Below, piece after piece: positions 54,709 to 63,847 of a stretch of DNA of 64,000 bases. Within the stretch, counting starts at the first letter, position 1. The number at the start of each line of letters is the position of its first letter. Source of the DNA: Rubripirellula tenax (GTDB taxonomy: Bacteria; Planctomycetota; Planctomycetia; Pirellulales; Pirellulaceae); assembly GCF_007860125.1 (NCBI RefSeq), contig NZ_SJPW01000006.1:491844-555843 (forward strand), in the 5' to 3' direction. A program made the position numbers and the translations under genes. The notes beneath the pieces were generated by a model. It ran no database searches and was not told the DNA's origin. It saw only the letters and a program-made list of their open reading frames with translations.

Positions 54709-57390
54709 ATGAAACGAAATACGCAATTTGGTCGTCGTAACTGCTCGACGGCTTTCCTGGTCGGTGCCACATTTGTCGGCACCCTGGTCTGTACTAGCGG
54801 ATTAGAAGCCGACGACGGGATCGACAGCGTTGAACCGCTTGTGGTTGCATCGCCAGAGCCTAGTGATGCAGTCGATGTCAGCGCTGGCATCCTTCCGCTG
54901 GAAATGGAGCCTCCGACGGACCTTAGATTTTCCTTCAACGGCACTCCTTGGCGAGAAGTGATTCGTTGGATCGCTGACGAATCGGGGCTCGCACTCCACG
55001 TGGGCGATTTGCCGCCGGGCAGCTTCACCTACAGCGACGTGAGTTCCTACGACACGGCCGCAGCGATCGATCGAATCAATTTGTTTCTGCTTGCCGAAGG
55101 ATTCACGTTGGTCCGCAGTGGCGACTTATTGTCCGTCATCAATCTCGGCGACCCTCGCAGTCTGCAACAGCTCGACCTGCTGGCCGCTCAAATTCCTACC
55201 GATGCACTTGCTGATGCGGTAAACCAGCATGAAGTGGTCAAGTGCATTTTCGCGCTCGGGAACATTGATTCGGACGATGCGGTCGCCGAGCTCGCGGCGC
55301 TGAAGCTGATGACGCAGCCGACAATTCTTTCAAAGACGAATCAATTGATGATCACCGACACCGTTTCGAAACTGCGAAACGTTCGTGATGTATTGGCGGC
55401 ATTCGAACCCAATGAAATGGAGAACGGCACGGTCGTAAAGACGTTCTCGCTGCAACACGTGTCGGCGGAAGACATCCTGTTGGTCGCACGGCCACACTTG
55501 GGACTGGCAACGGGAGAGATGATCGGCATCGATGTCAGTTTGTCATCAGACATTCAAGGCAAACACCTGTTCGCGACCGGCGTCGAAGACAAGGTCAAAG
55601 TGATCGAACGGTTGGTCGAAGCGTTAGATCAACCTGAGCCCGTTGCGTCGACGATCGACGGCGAGAAAACTTTGCAATCTCATTTGGTTTCCGGCGGCAA
55701 CGTCGAAACGGTTTACAACGTGCTGCAAACGTTGCTCAACGGAAAAGAAGTCCGATTATCAATCGATGAACGATCTAGCAGCATTGTTGCTTTGGCGCCA
55801 CTGTCGGTCCAAAACGAGATTGCCGCGACCATCCAACAAGTCCAAGCATCGGAAGCAGCCTTCGAGGTCATCCCGCTGCAAAACACAGACCCGTTCTTCG
55901 TGATTACGTTGCTGGAACAAATGTTGGATTTGCCGGGTCCGCTAACCAGCCCAAAAAATGTGGACCCGGATGCTCCCAAAATCGATGCCGACCCGGGCAA
56001 TCGCCGATTGTTCGTTCGCGGCAAACAGCACCAAATTGACCAGATCAAAAAGATCGTCGAAGGCTTGGAGGCAACTTCCGGTACATCGCAGAGCAGCCTC
56101 AATAGCGAGTCGGCCGATCAGGTTCGGATCGTACCGATCAAGGGACAGCGGGCAATCGAGTTACTAGAAACGGCTGCTACGTTTTGGCGATCCACCAACC
56201 CGGTCGTGATTTTTCCATCGTCAAACGCGGGGTTCCCGGCACCGACCGAGCGGGTTCCCAACGCGTCGGAACCGGACCGTGCCCCGCTTCCATCCGCCGA
56301 TCCGGCGTCCGAGGCCAACGAGTCATCGAGTCGGGGATTATCGGATCGATTCACGGCGATCGGCAATCATGATGCTCGCCAATTCACGGCCGTTTCGAAT
56401 CGCGTTCCGACGGTTCGATGTCAAGTGACTGACCGCGGCATCCTGATTCAATCGGAAGACACGGACGCACTGAGTCAGTTCGAATCACACCTGCGAATGA
56501 TCGCGGGCCCCGATCATCCCGCGTCGACGGCACCGGTTGTGTTCTATCTGCAACACACGCGTCCCAGTGATGCCCTGCGATTGCTAGGTGAACTGATCGA
56601 TGGCGGTCAATCGGCACGCGAAGGCGAAGCCGGAACACTGGTCAATGGATATGTATCGGGCGGACCGTCGTCTTCGTTCTTCGGTAGCTTGATTTCGTCG
56701 CAAGAAGGGACGACTACCATGATGGCCGGTTCCATCACCGTGGTCGCCGACTCGAGGTTGAATCGCTTGATCGCTCAGGGAACCGAAGACGACATCGAAA
56801 CCATCGCCGGGTACCTGCGAATCATCGACAAAGATGAAAGCATCACCGACATCCAAATCCACGGACGCTCTCACGTTATCGAACTGCTGCATACGTCGGC
56901 GACCGAAGTGGCAAAGTCGATCAAGGAAGCATTCGTGGATCGCGTCGCCGAGAAGGCACCGGCAAGCCGATCCGGTTCGTCGAGCCTCAAAGGCGAAGCG
57001 GCCCTTGATCCGCGCGAAGCCTACCTGGCTGCCCGTGCCGCCTCGCTGGGTGCGGCCAGCGATTCCAAGAAGTCCAACGAGCAAGACAAACCCGCGGTTG
57101 CCGATGTGGAACCGAAGATGACCATCGCGGTTCACGAATCAAGCAATTCGCTGATCGTGACGGCGCCGGATGCTTTGTTCGCAGAAGTCGAGTCTCTGGT
57201 CCAGAAATTGGACGTCGGTTCCGAGCAAACGGTCGAAGTGGTCACTCCGATCAACAATGAAGTCTACGGGCTCTTGCTTCAAGAATTGGCATCCGGGAGT
57301 GCAGCATCCGGCCCCATTCGATCGGCGGCAAAACCGAAAACGACGTCGAGGGCCAAAACAACTTCACGAACGTCGGCACGCACCAAATGA
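54709..57390 (+). CDS. Secretin N-domain repeat protein lacking a recognisable pore domain
   Basis: 893 aa with signal peptide (STAFLVGATFVGTLVCTSGLEA). Residues ~70-145 form an N0/STN-like domain (LRFSFNGTPWREVIRWIADESGLALHV). Several secretin N1/N2-type repeats follow: TFSLQHVSAEDILLVARPHL, EVIPLQNTDPFFVITLLEQML, VRIVPIKGQRAIELLETAA, VFYLQHTRPSDALRLLGELI and MTIAVHESSNSLIVTAPDALFAEVESLVQKLD, each with the NSLIV/RLFV half-motif. I see no C-terminal secretin beta-barrel; the protein ends in a Lys/Thr/Ala tail (KPKTTSRAKTTSRTSARTK). Its TGA overlaps the next ATG (ATGA). It may be a ring-forming adaptor of an envelope complex. Confidence 0.8.
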   Translation: MKRNTQFGRRNCSTAFLVGATFVGTLVCTSGLEADDGIDSVEPLVVASPEPSDAVDVSAGILPLEMEPPTDLRFSFNGTPWREVIRWIADESGLALHVGDLPPGSFTYSDVSSYDTAAAIDRINLFLLAEGFTLVRSGDLLSVINLGDPRSLQQLDLLAAQIPTDALADAVNQHEVVKCIFALGNIDSDDAVAELAALKLMTQPTILSKTNQLMITDTVSKLRNVRDVLAAFEPNEMENGTVVKTFSLQHVSAEDILLVARPHLGLATGEMIGIDVSLSSDIQGKHLFATGVEDKVKVIERLVEALDQPEPVASTIDGEKTLQSHLVSGGNVETVYNVLQTLLNGKEVRLSIDERSSSIVALAPLSVQNEIAATIQQVQASEAAFEVIPLQNTDPFFVITLLEQMLDLPGPLTSPKNVDPDAPKIDADPGNRRLFVRGKQHQIDQIKKIVEGLEATSGTSQSSLNSESADQVRIVPIKGQRAIELLETAATFWRSTNPVVIFPSSNAGFPAPTERVPNASEPDRAPLPSADPASEANESSSRGLSDRFTAIGNHDARQFTAVSNRVPTVRCQVTDRGILIQSEDTDALSQFESHLRMIAGPDHPASTAPVVFYLQHTRPSDALRLLGELIDGGQSAREGEAGTLVNGYVSGGPSSSFFGSLISSQEGTTTMMAGSITVVADSRLNRLIAQGTEDDIETIAGYLRIIDKDESITDIQIHGRSHVIELLHTSATEVAKSIKEAFVDRVAEKAPASRSGSSSLKGEAALDPREAYLAARAASLGAASDSKKSNEQDKPAVADVEPKMTIAVHESSNSLIVTAPDALFAEVESLVQKLDVGSEQTVEVVTPINNEVYGLLLQELASGSAASGPIRSAAKPKTTSRAKTTSRTSARTK

Positions 57391-59204
57391 GTCGCACTAT
57401 TCACTCTGGATCGCGACGGCGTGCGTCGCAACTTGTTGTGGCATCGATCGCTACAATCGCCTGCATAACGGCTTGCGATTCGGCGTCTGCACAGTCCGGA
57501 CTTCGCGAATCGCTCGAGCGTCTCGATCGCAATCAAAACGGTCAAATCGATCCCAAAGAGATCACACCGCTGGCTCGCCCGTACCTAGAGCGGATCGCAG
57601 AAGCACGGCGGCTTTCCCTGGATCGCCCCAACGATATCTCGAAGTTACAAGAAGCCGCGAGAATCTATTACGCATTGGTCAACGGAGTTGCGGGGAAGAA
57701 CATCGAGCCTGACTTGGAAAGCAGCGTCAAGGGTTTCGGTCCCATCAAGGGACAACCGCTGGTGCCGGAATTCGGGCTGTCGGATTTCGAGTTCCCCTAC
57801 ACACAAGAAGACCTCGACGAGACGGATCTAACACTTCGGCGGTATGACCGCAATCAGGACGGGTACATCGATCGGGCCGAGGCGCAACGAGGGAAATGGA
57901 CGCACCGTGATCCCTTCGAAGAGGACTACAACTACGACGGGCGATTGAGTCGATTGGAACTCACGCAACGCTATGCACGCCGACGATTGCTTGATGGAGC
58001 CTCCGATGAATTGGTTCAACGCGCGAAGCGAATTGGAAGCGGTGTTCGCCCTTCCAGAGACGAAAGCGACGACGACCGCAACGATTCGCGTTGGTGGCGG
58101 AATGGTGGGACCAGCTACTATTTGACGGCGTCGATGATGAGCCGATTCGATCTCAATCGCAATGGCTGCTTGGAAGCAAACGAGTCTGCCCGATTGGGCT
58201 TTCCAACAAGCCGCATCGACGTCGATCGCGACGGTGAATTGTCTCGCGACGAGATGCATTCCTATCTAAGCGAGTTGCAGGAAAATGCTGGCGACGAATC
58301 GATCGGCGTCCCGAGTTGGTTCTATGAACGCGATGAAAACCGCGACGATCAAGTCACTATGGCGGAGTACACCGACGAGTGGTCCGACGAGTCTGTGCAA
58401 TCGTTCGTCGGTTTGGATATCAACGACGATGGGATTTTGACGTTAGCGGAAGTCACCCAGTCGGCTGCACTGACGGGTGGAAGCTTTACGAACCAAACCG
58501 CGGAAGTTCTGCCGCCGCGCAAGACGGTCATCTCTGAAATCGTGATTGACGAAAAATTCATGATCGGTGACTTGGACGTGCAACTTTCCATCACACATTC
58601 GCACCTTTCCTATCTCGATGGATATTTGATTTCCCCGAATGGAACCCGCGTCGAACTGTTCACCGGCGTCGGCGGCGGTGACGATCACTTCAATCAAACC
58701 ATCTTCGACGACCAATCTCAAATCCCGATCACCAAGGCGCGTGCGCCCTTCGAAGGAAACTTTATTCCCGAAGCGGTGATGAAGCGTCAACCGGGACTGA
58801 GTCAGTTCAATGGGACCGAAGCAACCGGCACATGGCAACTGGTCATCGCAGGCGCACGGAATGAACGATTCGGGATGCTGCACCAGTGGTCGTTGATGAT
58901 CCAGCCCCAAGACAGCCTGACGCCGATGACGGACGCTACACAGTCCCAGATCACGCAAACTGCGTCCACGACAGATCCCGATGCTCGTGAAGACTTCACG
59001 AGTCAAGAATCGCCAACCGGCGAGCTTCGCGATTCAGTCGATAGCATGGAAAAGATTCGTCAGAAGCGGGCTGAAATGGTCGAAAAGTTTCGCTTGATGA
59101 TGGAAAGCAAAAACGAGAACGATTCTCGCGAGCGATTTGACTTAAATGACTCAGCCAAATCGCTGGACAAGAAGATCCGCAAGCTCGAATCGAAACTTGA
59201 ATAG
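57387..59204 (+). CDS. Multi-EF-hand protein with proprotein-convertase P-domain
   Basis: 605 aa, start overlapping the upstream stop (ATGA). Signal-like N-terminus (QLVVASIATIACITAC, CITAC a possible lipobox, then DSASAQ). At least seven EF-hand loops: LDRNQNGQIDPKEI (residues 47-60), YDRNQDGYIDRAEA, a DYNYDGRLSRLEL variant, FDLNRNGCLEANES, IDVDRDGELSRDEM, RDENRDDQVTMAEY, LDINDDGILTLAEV. Then a P/Homo-B domain (VISEIVIDEKFMIGDLDVQLSITH, LDGYLISPNGTRVELF, GTWQLVIAGARN) normally attached to subtilisin-like or caspase proteases, here without one. The C-terminus is a coiled coil (KIRQKRAEMVEKF). Confidence 0.87.
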   Translation: MSRTIHSGSRRRASQLVVASIATIACITACDSASAQSGLRESLERLDRNQNGQIDPKEITPLARPYLERIAEARRLSLDRPNDISKLQEAARIYYALVNGVAGKNIEPDLESSVKGFGPIKGQPLVPEFGLSDFEFPYTQEDLDETDLTLRRYDRNQDGYIDRAEAQRGKWTHRDPFEEDYNYDGRLSRLELTQRYARRRLLDGASDELVQRAKRIGSGVRPSRDESDDDRNDSRWWRNGGTSYYLTASMMSRFDLNRNGCLEANESARLGFPTSRIDVDRDGELSRDEMHSYLSELQENAGDESIGVPSWFYERDENRDDQVTMAEYTDEWSDESVQSFVGLDINDDGILTLAEVTQSAALTGGSFTNQTAEVLPPRKTVISEIVIDEKFMIGDLDVQLSITHSHLSYLDGYLISPNGTRVELFTGVGGGDDHFNQTIFDDQSQIPITKARAPFEGNFIPEAVMKRQPGLSQFNGTEATGTWQLVIAGARNERFGMLHQWSLMIQPQDSLTPMTDATQSQITQTASTTDPDAREDFTSQESPTGELRDSVDSMEKIRQKRAEMVEKFRLMMESKNENDSRERFDLNDSAKSLDKKIRKLESKLE

Positions 59205-59316
59205 AAATCGACGCATCGCTACGAGGGGTGGACCGTCCCGTTGCCAAACCAGTGTGCAAACGATCGAATCGCGTCCTGTGGCGGAAACTGACATGATAAC
59301 AGGGTGGTGAAACGCG

Positions 59317-60822
59317 ATGAGATGCACGAACGGATGGATGCGAGTTGGCTTCGTTTTCGCAATCGCCGTCGGCGCGATCAACGATTTGTCGCATGGCGAT
59401 GACCATTTCCTAACCATTGGTGGCGGATACGCTCCCTCGGGCAATCAGGTCTCGCTCGAAAAGAACGTGTTGCTGTTCCAACGCTTCATGTCCGAACGTG
59501 AAGCAGGGCAGTCCGGTGCGGCTCGTCCCAGAGTCGACGTGCTGTTTGCCGACGGCAACGATCCGGCAAAGGACGTGCAAGTGATGGAGATCGAGTCGGT
59601 GCCCGAAGCTAACCGTTGGATGGCCGAACTCTTTGGCAGCACAACCGATCTCGGTTTGGCCTATCGCGATCACCAGGTTCCCAATGTTCGCGGATCATCG
59701 TCGGCCAAAAATGTTCGTGGCTGGTTCAAAGAAGCGTCCGATCGGATCAAGGCGGGTGACCGACTCTTCATTTACGTGACGGCGCACGGAACCCCTAGCT
59801 TGGATTCTAACCGCGATCGCGATACGGAAATCGCACTCTGGGATTACTCGTCTATCAAAATGACCGAGTTCACCGCCCTACTCGATCGACTGCCCGATGA
59901 CATCGATGTGGTCGTCGTCATGGTTCAATGTTATGCCGGTGGATTCGCACGTTACTGTTTCGTTGACGGCGATCCTGACCAAGGTCTGGCGAAGCAGCGG
60001 CGAGTCGGATTCTTTGCAACCGTTCATGATCGACCAGCGGCCGGATGCACTTCCGATGTCGACGAAGTCAATTACGTCGAATACAGCACCTATTTCTGGG
60101 CCGCAGTGCGCGGCATCGACCGAAGTGGCGCGCCGATCGATCCCCCAGACTACGACGGTGACGGAAAAATTGGCTTCGATGAAGCGCATGCTTACACGGT
60201 ACTGAACGCGATCACAATCGACATCCCGCTGACGACATCAAGCGAGTTCCTTTCCGTCAATAGTCGCTTCGCCGGCGATCGTGAAAGCGACGACGAATTC
60301 GATTTGTTGTCCGAGGACGAACCCTACTCGTCGGTCGTCTCGCTTGCGGCGCCTGCACAGCGAGTTGTACTCGAAGGGCTATCAACGTTGCTGCAACTTG
60401 ACGGCGAAGACCGCATCAAAACCGCTCAGGAAGCGTCGCGTCCACAGCGACGTCGACGCGGATCAGGTGGCCGCCGATCCAATGACGAACTTCGAACGTT
60501 GCGTGATCGCATCGCCGATGACTTGCTGGAACGGTGGCCCGAACTATCGAACGTTATGAACCCGAAAGCGATCGAGCTTGTGACGTCGCGAGCCGACGAG
60601 TTTGTCGAAGCCGTTCACGGGCACCGAAAATTTGAAAGGTTTAGCGAGTTGCTAGAAGCGAACGTCACGGAAATGAGCAGCGAGGAACGACGTGCGATGC
60701 ATCGACGCTATGTTCGTGTCGCGAACGACATCGTGTTGGCCGAGAACTTGCGACGACTCGGCGACCGAAAAACCATCGCCCAGTTTGGTTCGCTGATCAA
60801 AGCGGAATCCGGTAGCCTCTGA
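59317..60822 (+). CDS. Secreted caspase-like (clan CD) protein with EF-hand loop
   Basis: 501 aa. Signal peptide (GFVFAIAVGAINDLSHG). LFIYVTAHGTPSLD contains the catalytic-type His157, VVVVMVQCYAGGF the Cys205. The spacing of about 48 residues, surrounding strands, and a following YFWAAVRG ... DYDGDGKIGFDEAH (EF-hand-like, about residues 285-300) match the caspase-like gene at 1613. A C-terminal ~200-residue helical region (QRRRRGSGGRRSNDELRTLRDRIADDLLERW, as separate blocks) has no recognised domain. It starts 112 bp after the EF-hand/P-domain gene and is plausibly in the same transcript. Confidence 0.75.
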   Translation: MRCTNGWMRVGFVFAIAVGAINDLSHGDDHFLTIGGGYAPSGNQVSLEKNVLLFQRFMSEREAGQSGAARPRVDVLFADGNDPAKDVQVMEIESVPEANRWMAELFGSTTDLGLAYRDHQVPNVRGSSSAKNVRGWFKEASDRIKAGDRLFIYVTAHGTPSLDSNRDRDTEIALWDYSSIKMTEFTALLDRLPDDIDVVVVMVQCYAGGFARYCFVDGDPDQGLAKQRRVGFFATVHDRPAAGCTSDVDEVNYVEYSTYFWAAVRGIDRSGAPIDPPDYDGDGKIGFDEAHAYTVLNAITIDIPLTTSSEFLSVNSRFAGDRESDDEFDLLSEDEPYSSVVSLAAPAQRVVLEGLSTLLQLDGEDRIKTAQEASRPQRRRRGSGGRRSNDELRTLRDRIADDLLERWPELSNVMNPKAIELVTSRADEFVEAVHGHRKFERFSELLEANVTEMSSEERRAMHRRYVRVANDIVLAENLRRLGDRKTIAQFGSLIKAESGSL

Positions 60823-60892
60823 CCTCGACTTTTTCCATTCTAAGCTGCTTGGATGAGCCCAAAGTCTAGCAGGTTACGGACAGGTGCCGATA

Positions 60893-60932
60893 GTTTTCGA
60901 ACACCCTCGCCGCCCGGCCTGTGTTCGAAAAC
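60893..60932. terminator. Long perfect hairpin after the caspase-like gene
   Basis: GTTTTCGAACAC (60893-60904) and GTGTTCGAAAAC (60921-60932) form a perfect 12-bp stem with a 16-nt loop. It lies between the convergent stops at 60822 and 61047, so it may terminate both transcripts. No T-tract follows on the plus strand. Confidence 0.55.
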
Positions 60933-61046
60933 CCACTCAAGCCATAGGTGTGCCGAACGCTTGCGATCATGAACGTCTCCAAAGGTTCAGGCCCCTTTTT
61001 CAACAGGCTGCTAAATCTCTGCGACCAATTTCACCAACTCGATCGC

Positions 61047-61268
61047 TCATTCTTGCAAGGTGAACACGTCTTCCACTCCACAATCGAAAACCCTTGCGAT
61101 CCGTATCGCAAGGGCAAGCGGAGGAGTGTACGTGCCCGTTTCCATCGCGACGATCGTTTGCCGCGTAACGCTGACGGCATCCGCCAGCGATTGCTGAGTC
61201 ATCCCTTCGGTCTTACCACGCAATTCGCGAACGCAATTCGTTAGGTTCGGTTCCGGCTTACGCGGCAC
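61047..61268 (-). CDS. XRE-family helix-turn-helix regulator
   Basis: 73 aa, single-domain Cro/C1-type. LRELRGKTEGMTQQSLADAVSVTRQTIVAMETGTYTPPLALAIRIARVF (given as two adjacent blocks) is the five-helix HTH: the recognition helix is SVTRQTIVAME. The C-terminus GVEDVFTLQE fits the YgzD-like small regulators. It overlaps the upstream membrane protein gene by 11 bp, forming a two-gene operon whose promoter lies in an inverted repeat at 61709-61741; autorepression is likely. Confidence 0.9.
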   Translation of the reverse strand: MPRKPEPNLTNCVRELRGKTEGMTQQSLADAVSVTRQTIVAMETGTYTPPLALAIRIARVFDCGVEDVFTLQE

Positions 61269-61665
61269 GGTTCATCCCTCGATATTGCAGAACCGACGAT
61301 GCACCCTTGATGGCGTAGCAAAAAGCGAATTGGATCCAAATCATGATGTTCAAAAGCGCTGGCGAAACGTCACGCGACTGGTAAGAGTGCCACATTGTTA
61401 CCACAGCAAGCGAGAACACCATCAGCATCCATGCCGATCCAAAGCCCCACCATGACGCTTGTCGTTCAATTTGAACGTCGCGTTCGTCTCGGACGACTCG
61501 ATCGCCTTTTTTGCGCATCAACAGCGGAGTGATGCCCAGGAATCCGAGCAGCCCGAATCCTCCCACAGCGCCGCCACCCAGCCAAGGGTAAAGCGCCAAA
61601 ACAACAACCGTCGCCAACACGGAAACGATAAGTTCAGTCCAAGCGACTTTTTCTAACGCATTCAT
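61258..61665 (-). CDS. Small membrane protein paired with XRE regulator
   Basis: 135 aa from the ATG at 61665, with AAAGGG upstream (a GTG at 61695 is also in frame). Four hydrophobic segments: [56 protein letters not shown], and [17 protein letters not shown]. Between the second and third, [12 protein letters not shown] is the charged motif of DUF2178-type membrane proteins that commonly accompany YgzD-like XRE regulators. Function of the pair is unknown. Confidence 0.72.
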   Translation of the reverse strand: MNALEKVAWTELIVSVLATVVVLALYPWLGGGAVGGFGLLGFLGITPLLMRKKGDRVVRDERDVQIERQASWWGFGSAWMLMVFSLAVVTMWHSYQSRDVSPALLNIMIWIQFAFCYAIKGASSVLQYRGMNRAA

Positions 61666-61706
61666 TTCTCGAAACCCTTTGTTGATTGCCTTCACGGATC
61701 ACGCGC

Positions 61707-61741
61707 ATAATAGACTATACATACAGGATGTCGAGTCTATT
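61707..61741 (-). promoter_or_regulatory. Sigma-70-like promoter inside an inverted repeat
   Basis: On the minus strand TCGACA (plus 61729-61734) and TATTAT (plus 61707-61712) are separated by 16 bp, a good -35/-10 pair 42-70 bp upstream of the membrane protein ATG. AATAGACT (61709-61716) and AGTCTATT (61734-61741) form an 8-bp inverted repeat with 17-nt spacer that spans both boxes, so a dimeric repressor (probably the XRE protein) could block RNA polymerase here. Confidence 0.55.
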
Positions 61742-61882
61742 GGTCATCGGGTGGCAATTGGGTCTCGTTGCTCTGAACAATGCGCTCGCCGAAGTTGCCC
61801 CTTGACGCGCCGAGATAATCCCTTCAACGCGGTAGTCTACCGTTCGTTTCTTAACCCTAAACTTGCTGTCGGAGTGTGCGTG

Positions 61883-63112
61883 ATGTCGATACGAATCGCC
61901 TGTTTCCTTGCTTGTGCTGCCATCATGGTTTCGCCAAGTGTCACTTGGGCCCAACAATCCAGTGGTTCAGACGCGGCCCCATCCTCATCTCGCAACATCG
62001 TAGAGACGGCCATCGATGCGGGAGCCTTCAATACGTTGGTTGCGGCGGTGAAGGCCGCCGGGTTGGTGGAAACTCTCAGTGGCGCGGGCCCGTTCACCGT
62101 CTTCGCACCGACCGATGAAGCTTTTGCCAATCTTCCTGCGGGCACCGTCGAAACATTGCTCAAGCCAGAGAACAAAGCACAGCTGGTCAGCGTCCTGACC
62201 TACCATGTCGTCCCAGGCCGAGTGCCGGCTTCCGCCGTTGTCGGATTGAAGGGCGCAAAGACCGTAAACGGCCAGCGCGTGAATATCGCATCGAACGATG
62301 CTGGTGTGACCGTGGATTCAGCGAACGTTGTCCAGACGGATATCCAGTGCAGCAACGGAATCATTCACGTCGTCGATTCTGTGTTGTTGCCCGAATCCGG
62401 CACAATCGTTGACGTCGCCAGCAACACTGGCAGTTTCGGGACGCTATTGGCTGCGGCCAACGCTGCCGGGCTGGTTCCAACACTCAGCGGTGATGGACCT
62501 TTAACTGTGTTCGCTCCCACCGAAGAAGCATTCTCGGCCCTACCGAAGGGCACCGTCGCGAGCCTTTTGCAGCCCGGAAACGAGGGCAAGTTGGCAGACA
62601 TCCTGAAGTACCACGTCGTAGCCGGACGCGTTTACAGCGAAGACGCGCTTGCCCTGACATCCGCTCCCACAGTTGCCGGTCCGTCCATTGCAATCACTCT
62701 CACCGACGGTGGAGCCAACGTCAACAACGCCAGGCTGTTGCAAACAGACATCGATGCCTCCAACGGCGTGATTCATGTGATCGATCGAGTGCTGTTGCCA
62801 TCGGACGCACCGTCGACAAGTTCCGTCACTTCATTGAAGCCCACGCCGGATCAGCGGAACGCGGCTAAGTCGGTGCTGAACGACGCCATTCACCGAGGCG
62901 TCGCGGTTTTCAATGCAGGCCATCATGGTCAGTGCGCGGATATCTACATGCAAGCCTTGCAGGCCGTGTCGGCGATGCCTGACGCGACGATGCCCGCCAG
63001 CCTTCGGGATCAGCTCAACCATACGCTGATCACTTGTCCCCAGATGACCAACGGCTCGAATCGAGCGTGGGCGCTTCGACATCAGATCGACCAGTTGGTG
63101 AACCAATGGTAA
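61883..63112 (+). CDS. Two-domain fasciclin (FAS1) protein
   Basis: 409 aa from the ATG at 61883, where a signal peptide begins ([23 protein letters not shown]); the frame extends upstream to 61679 without homology. FAS1 domain 1, residues ~40-170: [69 protein letters not shown]1 domain 2 repeats this at ~175-320 ([38 protein letters not shown]). A C-terminal helical domain of ~85 aa ([22 protein letters not shown]) with one Cys and paired His follows. Likely a secreted adhesion or matrix protein. Confidence 0.9.
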   Translation: MSIRIACFLACAAIMVSPSVTWAQQSSGSDAAPSSSRNIVETAIDAGAFNTLVAAVKAAGLVETLSGAGPFTVFAPTDEAFANLPAGTVETLLKPENKAQLVSVLTYHVVPGRVPASAVVGLKGAKTVNGQRVNIASNDAGVTVDSANVVQTDIQCSNGIIHVVDSVLLPESGTIVDVASNTGSFGTLLAAANAAGLVPTLSGDGPLTVFAPTEEAFSALPKGTVASLLQPGNEGKLADILKYHVVAGRVYSEDALALTSAPTVAGPSIAITLTDGGANVNNARLLQTDIDASNGVIHVIDRVLLPSDAPSTSSVTSLKPTPDQRNAAKSVLNDAIHRGVAVFNAGHHGQCADIYMQALQAVSAMPDATMPASLRDQLNHTLITCPQMTNGSNRAWALRHQIDQLVNQW

Positions 63113-63349
63113 CCGCTGGAGTCGACGTCCAACTGGGACATGGAAGACGGTAGAAAACTGCTTCACTTTTGCACCGTTCGCATTCATGAAATCAGCGCTT
63201 CATCTGGACCGGCCCGACGATCCAGACGAAGCGGTTGCTATGGGATCTAGTTGCCCAAGGCCCTGTGGGGTCGTTGTTCGATGTAGGCAACTCGGGAACT
63301 CGTGTTCATTCGTTGCAGGATTTTCTCTTCTGCATAGAATCACGGTCCC

Positions 63350-63847
63350 ATGAGTGATTACCCCTACAACTTCGATGCCAAGATCGTGAAATACGGATTC
63401 GGCAAGGTACAGTTTTCGGTCGTTTATGCGCCGAAAGAGATCGTGTCGCAATTGGATTTTGGCAAGTCGAAGCGTTTAAGAGTTGACGGAGAGATTGAAG
63501 GCATCCGCATCGAAGCGGCTCTGATGCCTACGAAAGGCAAATGGTTTCTGATGGTGTCGAAGAAGCTGCAAAAACTGTGTGGCGTGAGTTTGGGCGATCG
63601 AGTGTCGGTCTCGTTTGACATCGCGAATCAAGACGCAATCACTGTTCCACCCGAGTTACAGTTTGCGTTGGAAGCCAACGATGTTGCCCGTCAGGTATGG
63701 GAAAGCTGGACGATCGGCAAACGCCGTGGCATCTGTTACCGAGTCGACTCGGCAAAAATGCTCGAGACCCGCGAGCGACGTGTCGGGGAGGTACTCGACA
63801 TACTGATGGAACAAGCAAATAGCCAGTTCCGAAATGTGAAATCTTGA
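63350..63847 (+). CDS. DUF1905 / YdeI-like protein
   Basis: 165 aa. The N-terminal half (FDAKIVKYGFGKVQFSVVYAPKEIVSQL ... GEIEGIRIEAALMPTKGKWFLMVSKKLQKLCGVSLGDRVSVSFDI) matches DUF1905. The C-terminal half (ELQFALEANDVARQVWESWTIGKRRGICYRVDSAKMLETRERRVGEVLDIL) resembles the YdeI/OmpD-associated helical domain, sometimes linked to bacteriocin protection. Function is not established. It is followed to the window end by 153 bases with no gene that I can identify. Confidence 0.78.
   Translation: MSDYPYNFDAKIVKYGFGKVQFSVVYAPKEIVSQLDFGKSKRLRVDGEIEGIRIEAALMPTKGKWFLMVSKKLQKLCGVSLGDRVSVSFDIANQDAITVPPELQFALEANDVARQVWESWTIGKRRGICYRVDSAKMLETRERRVGEVLDILMEQANSQFRNVKS

Noticed and set aside
60990-61020. 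CAACAGGCTGCTAA-type motif resembling a mobile-element end
   Set aside because: Only a single copy was noticed, with no matching inverted copy or transposase nearby.
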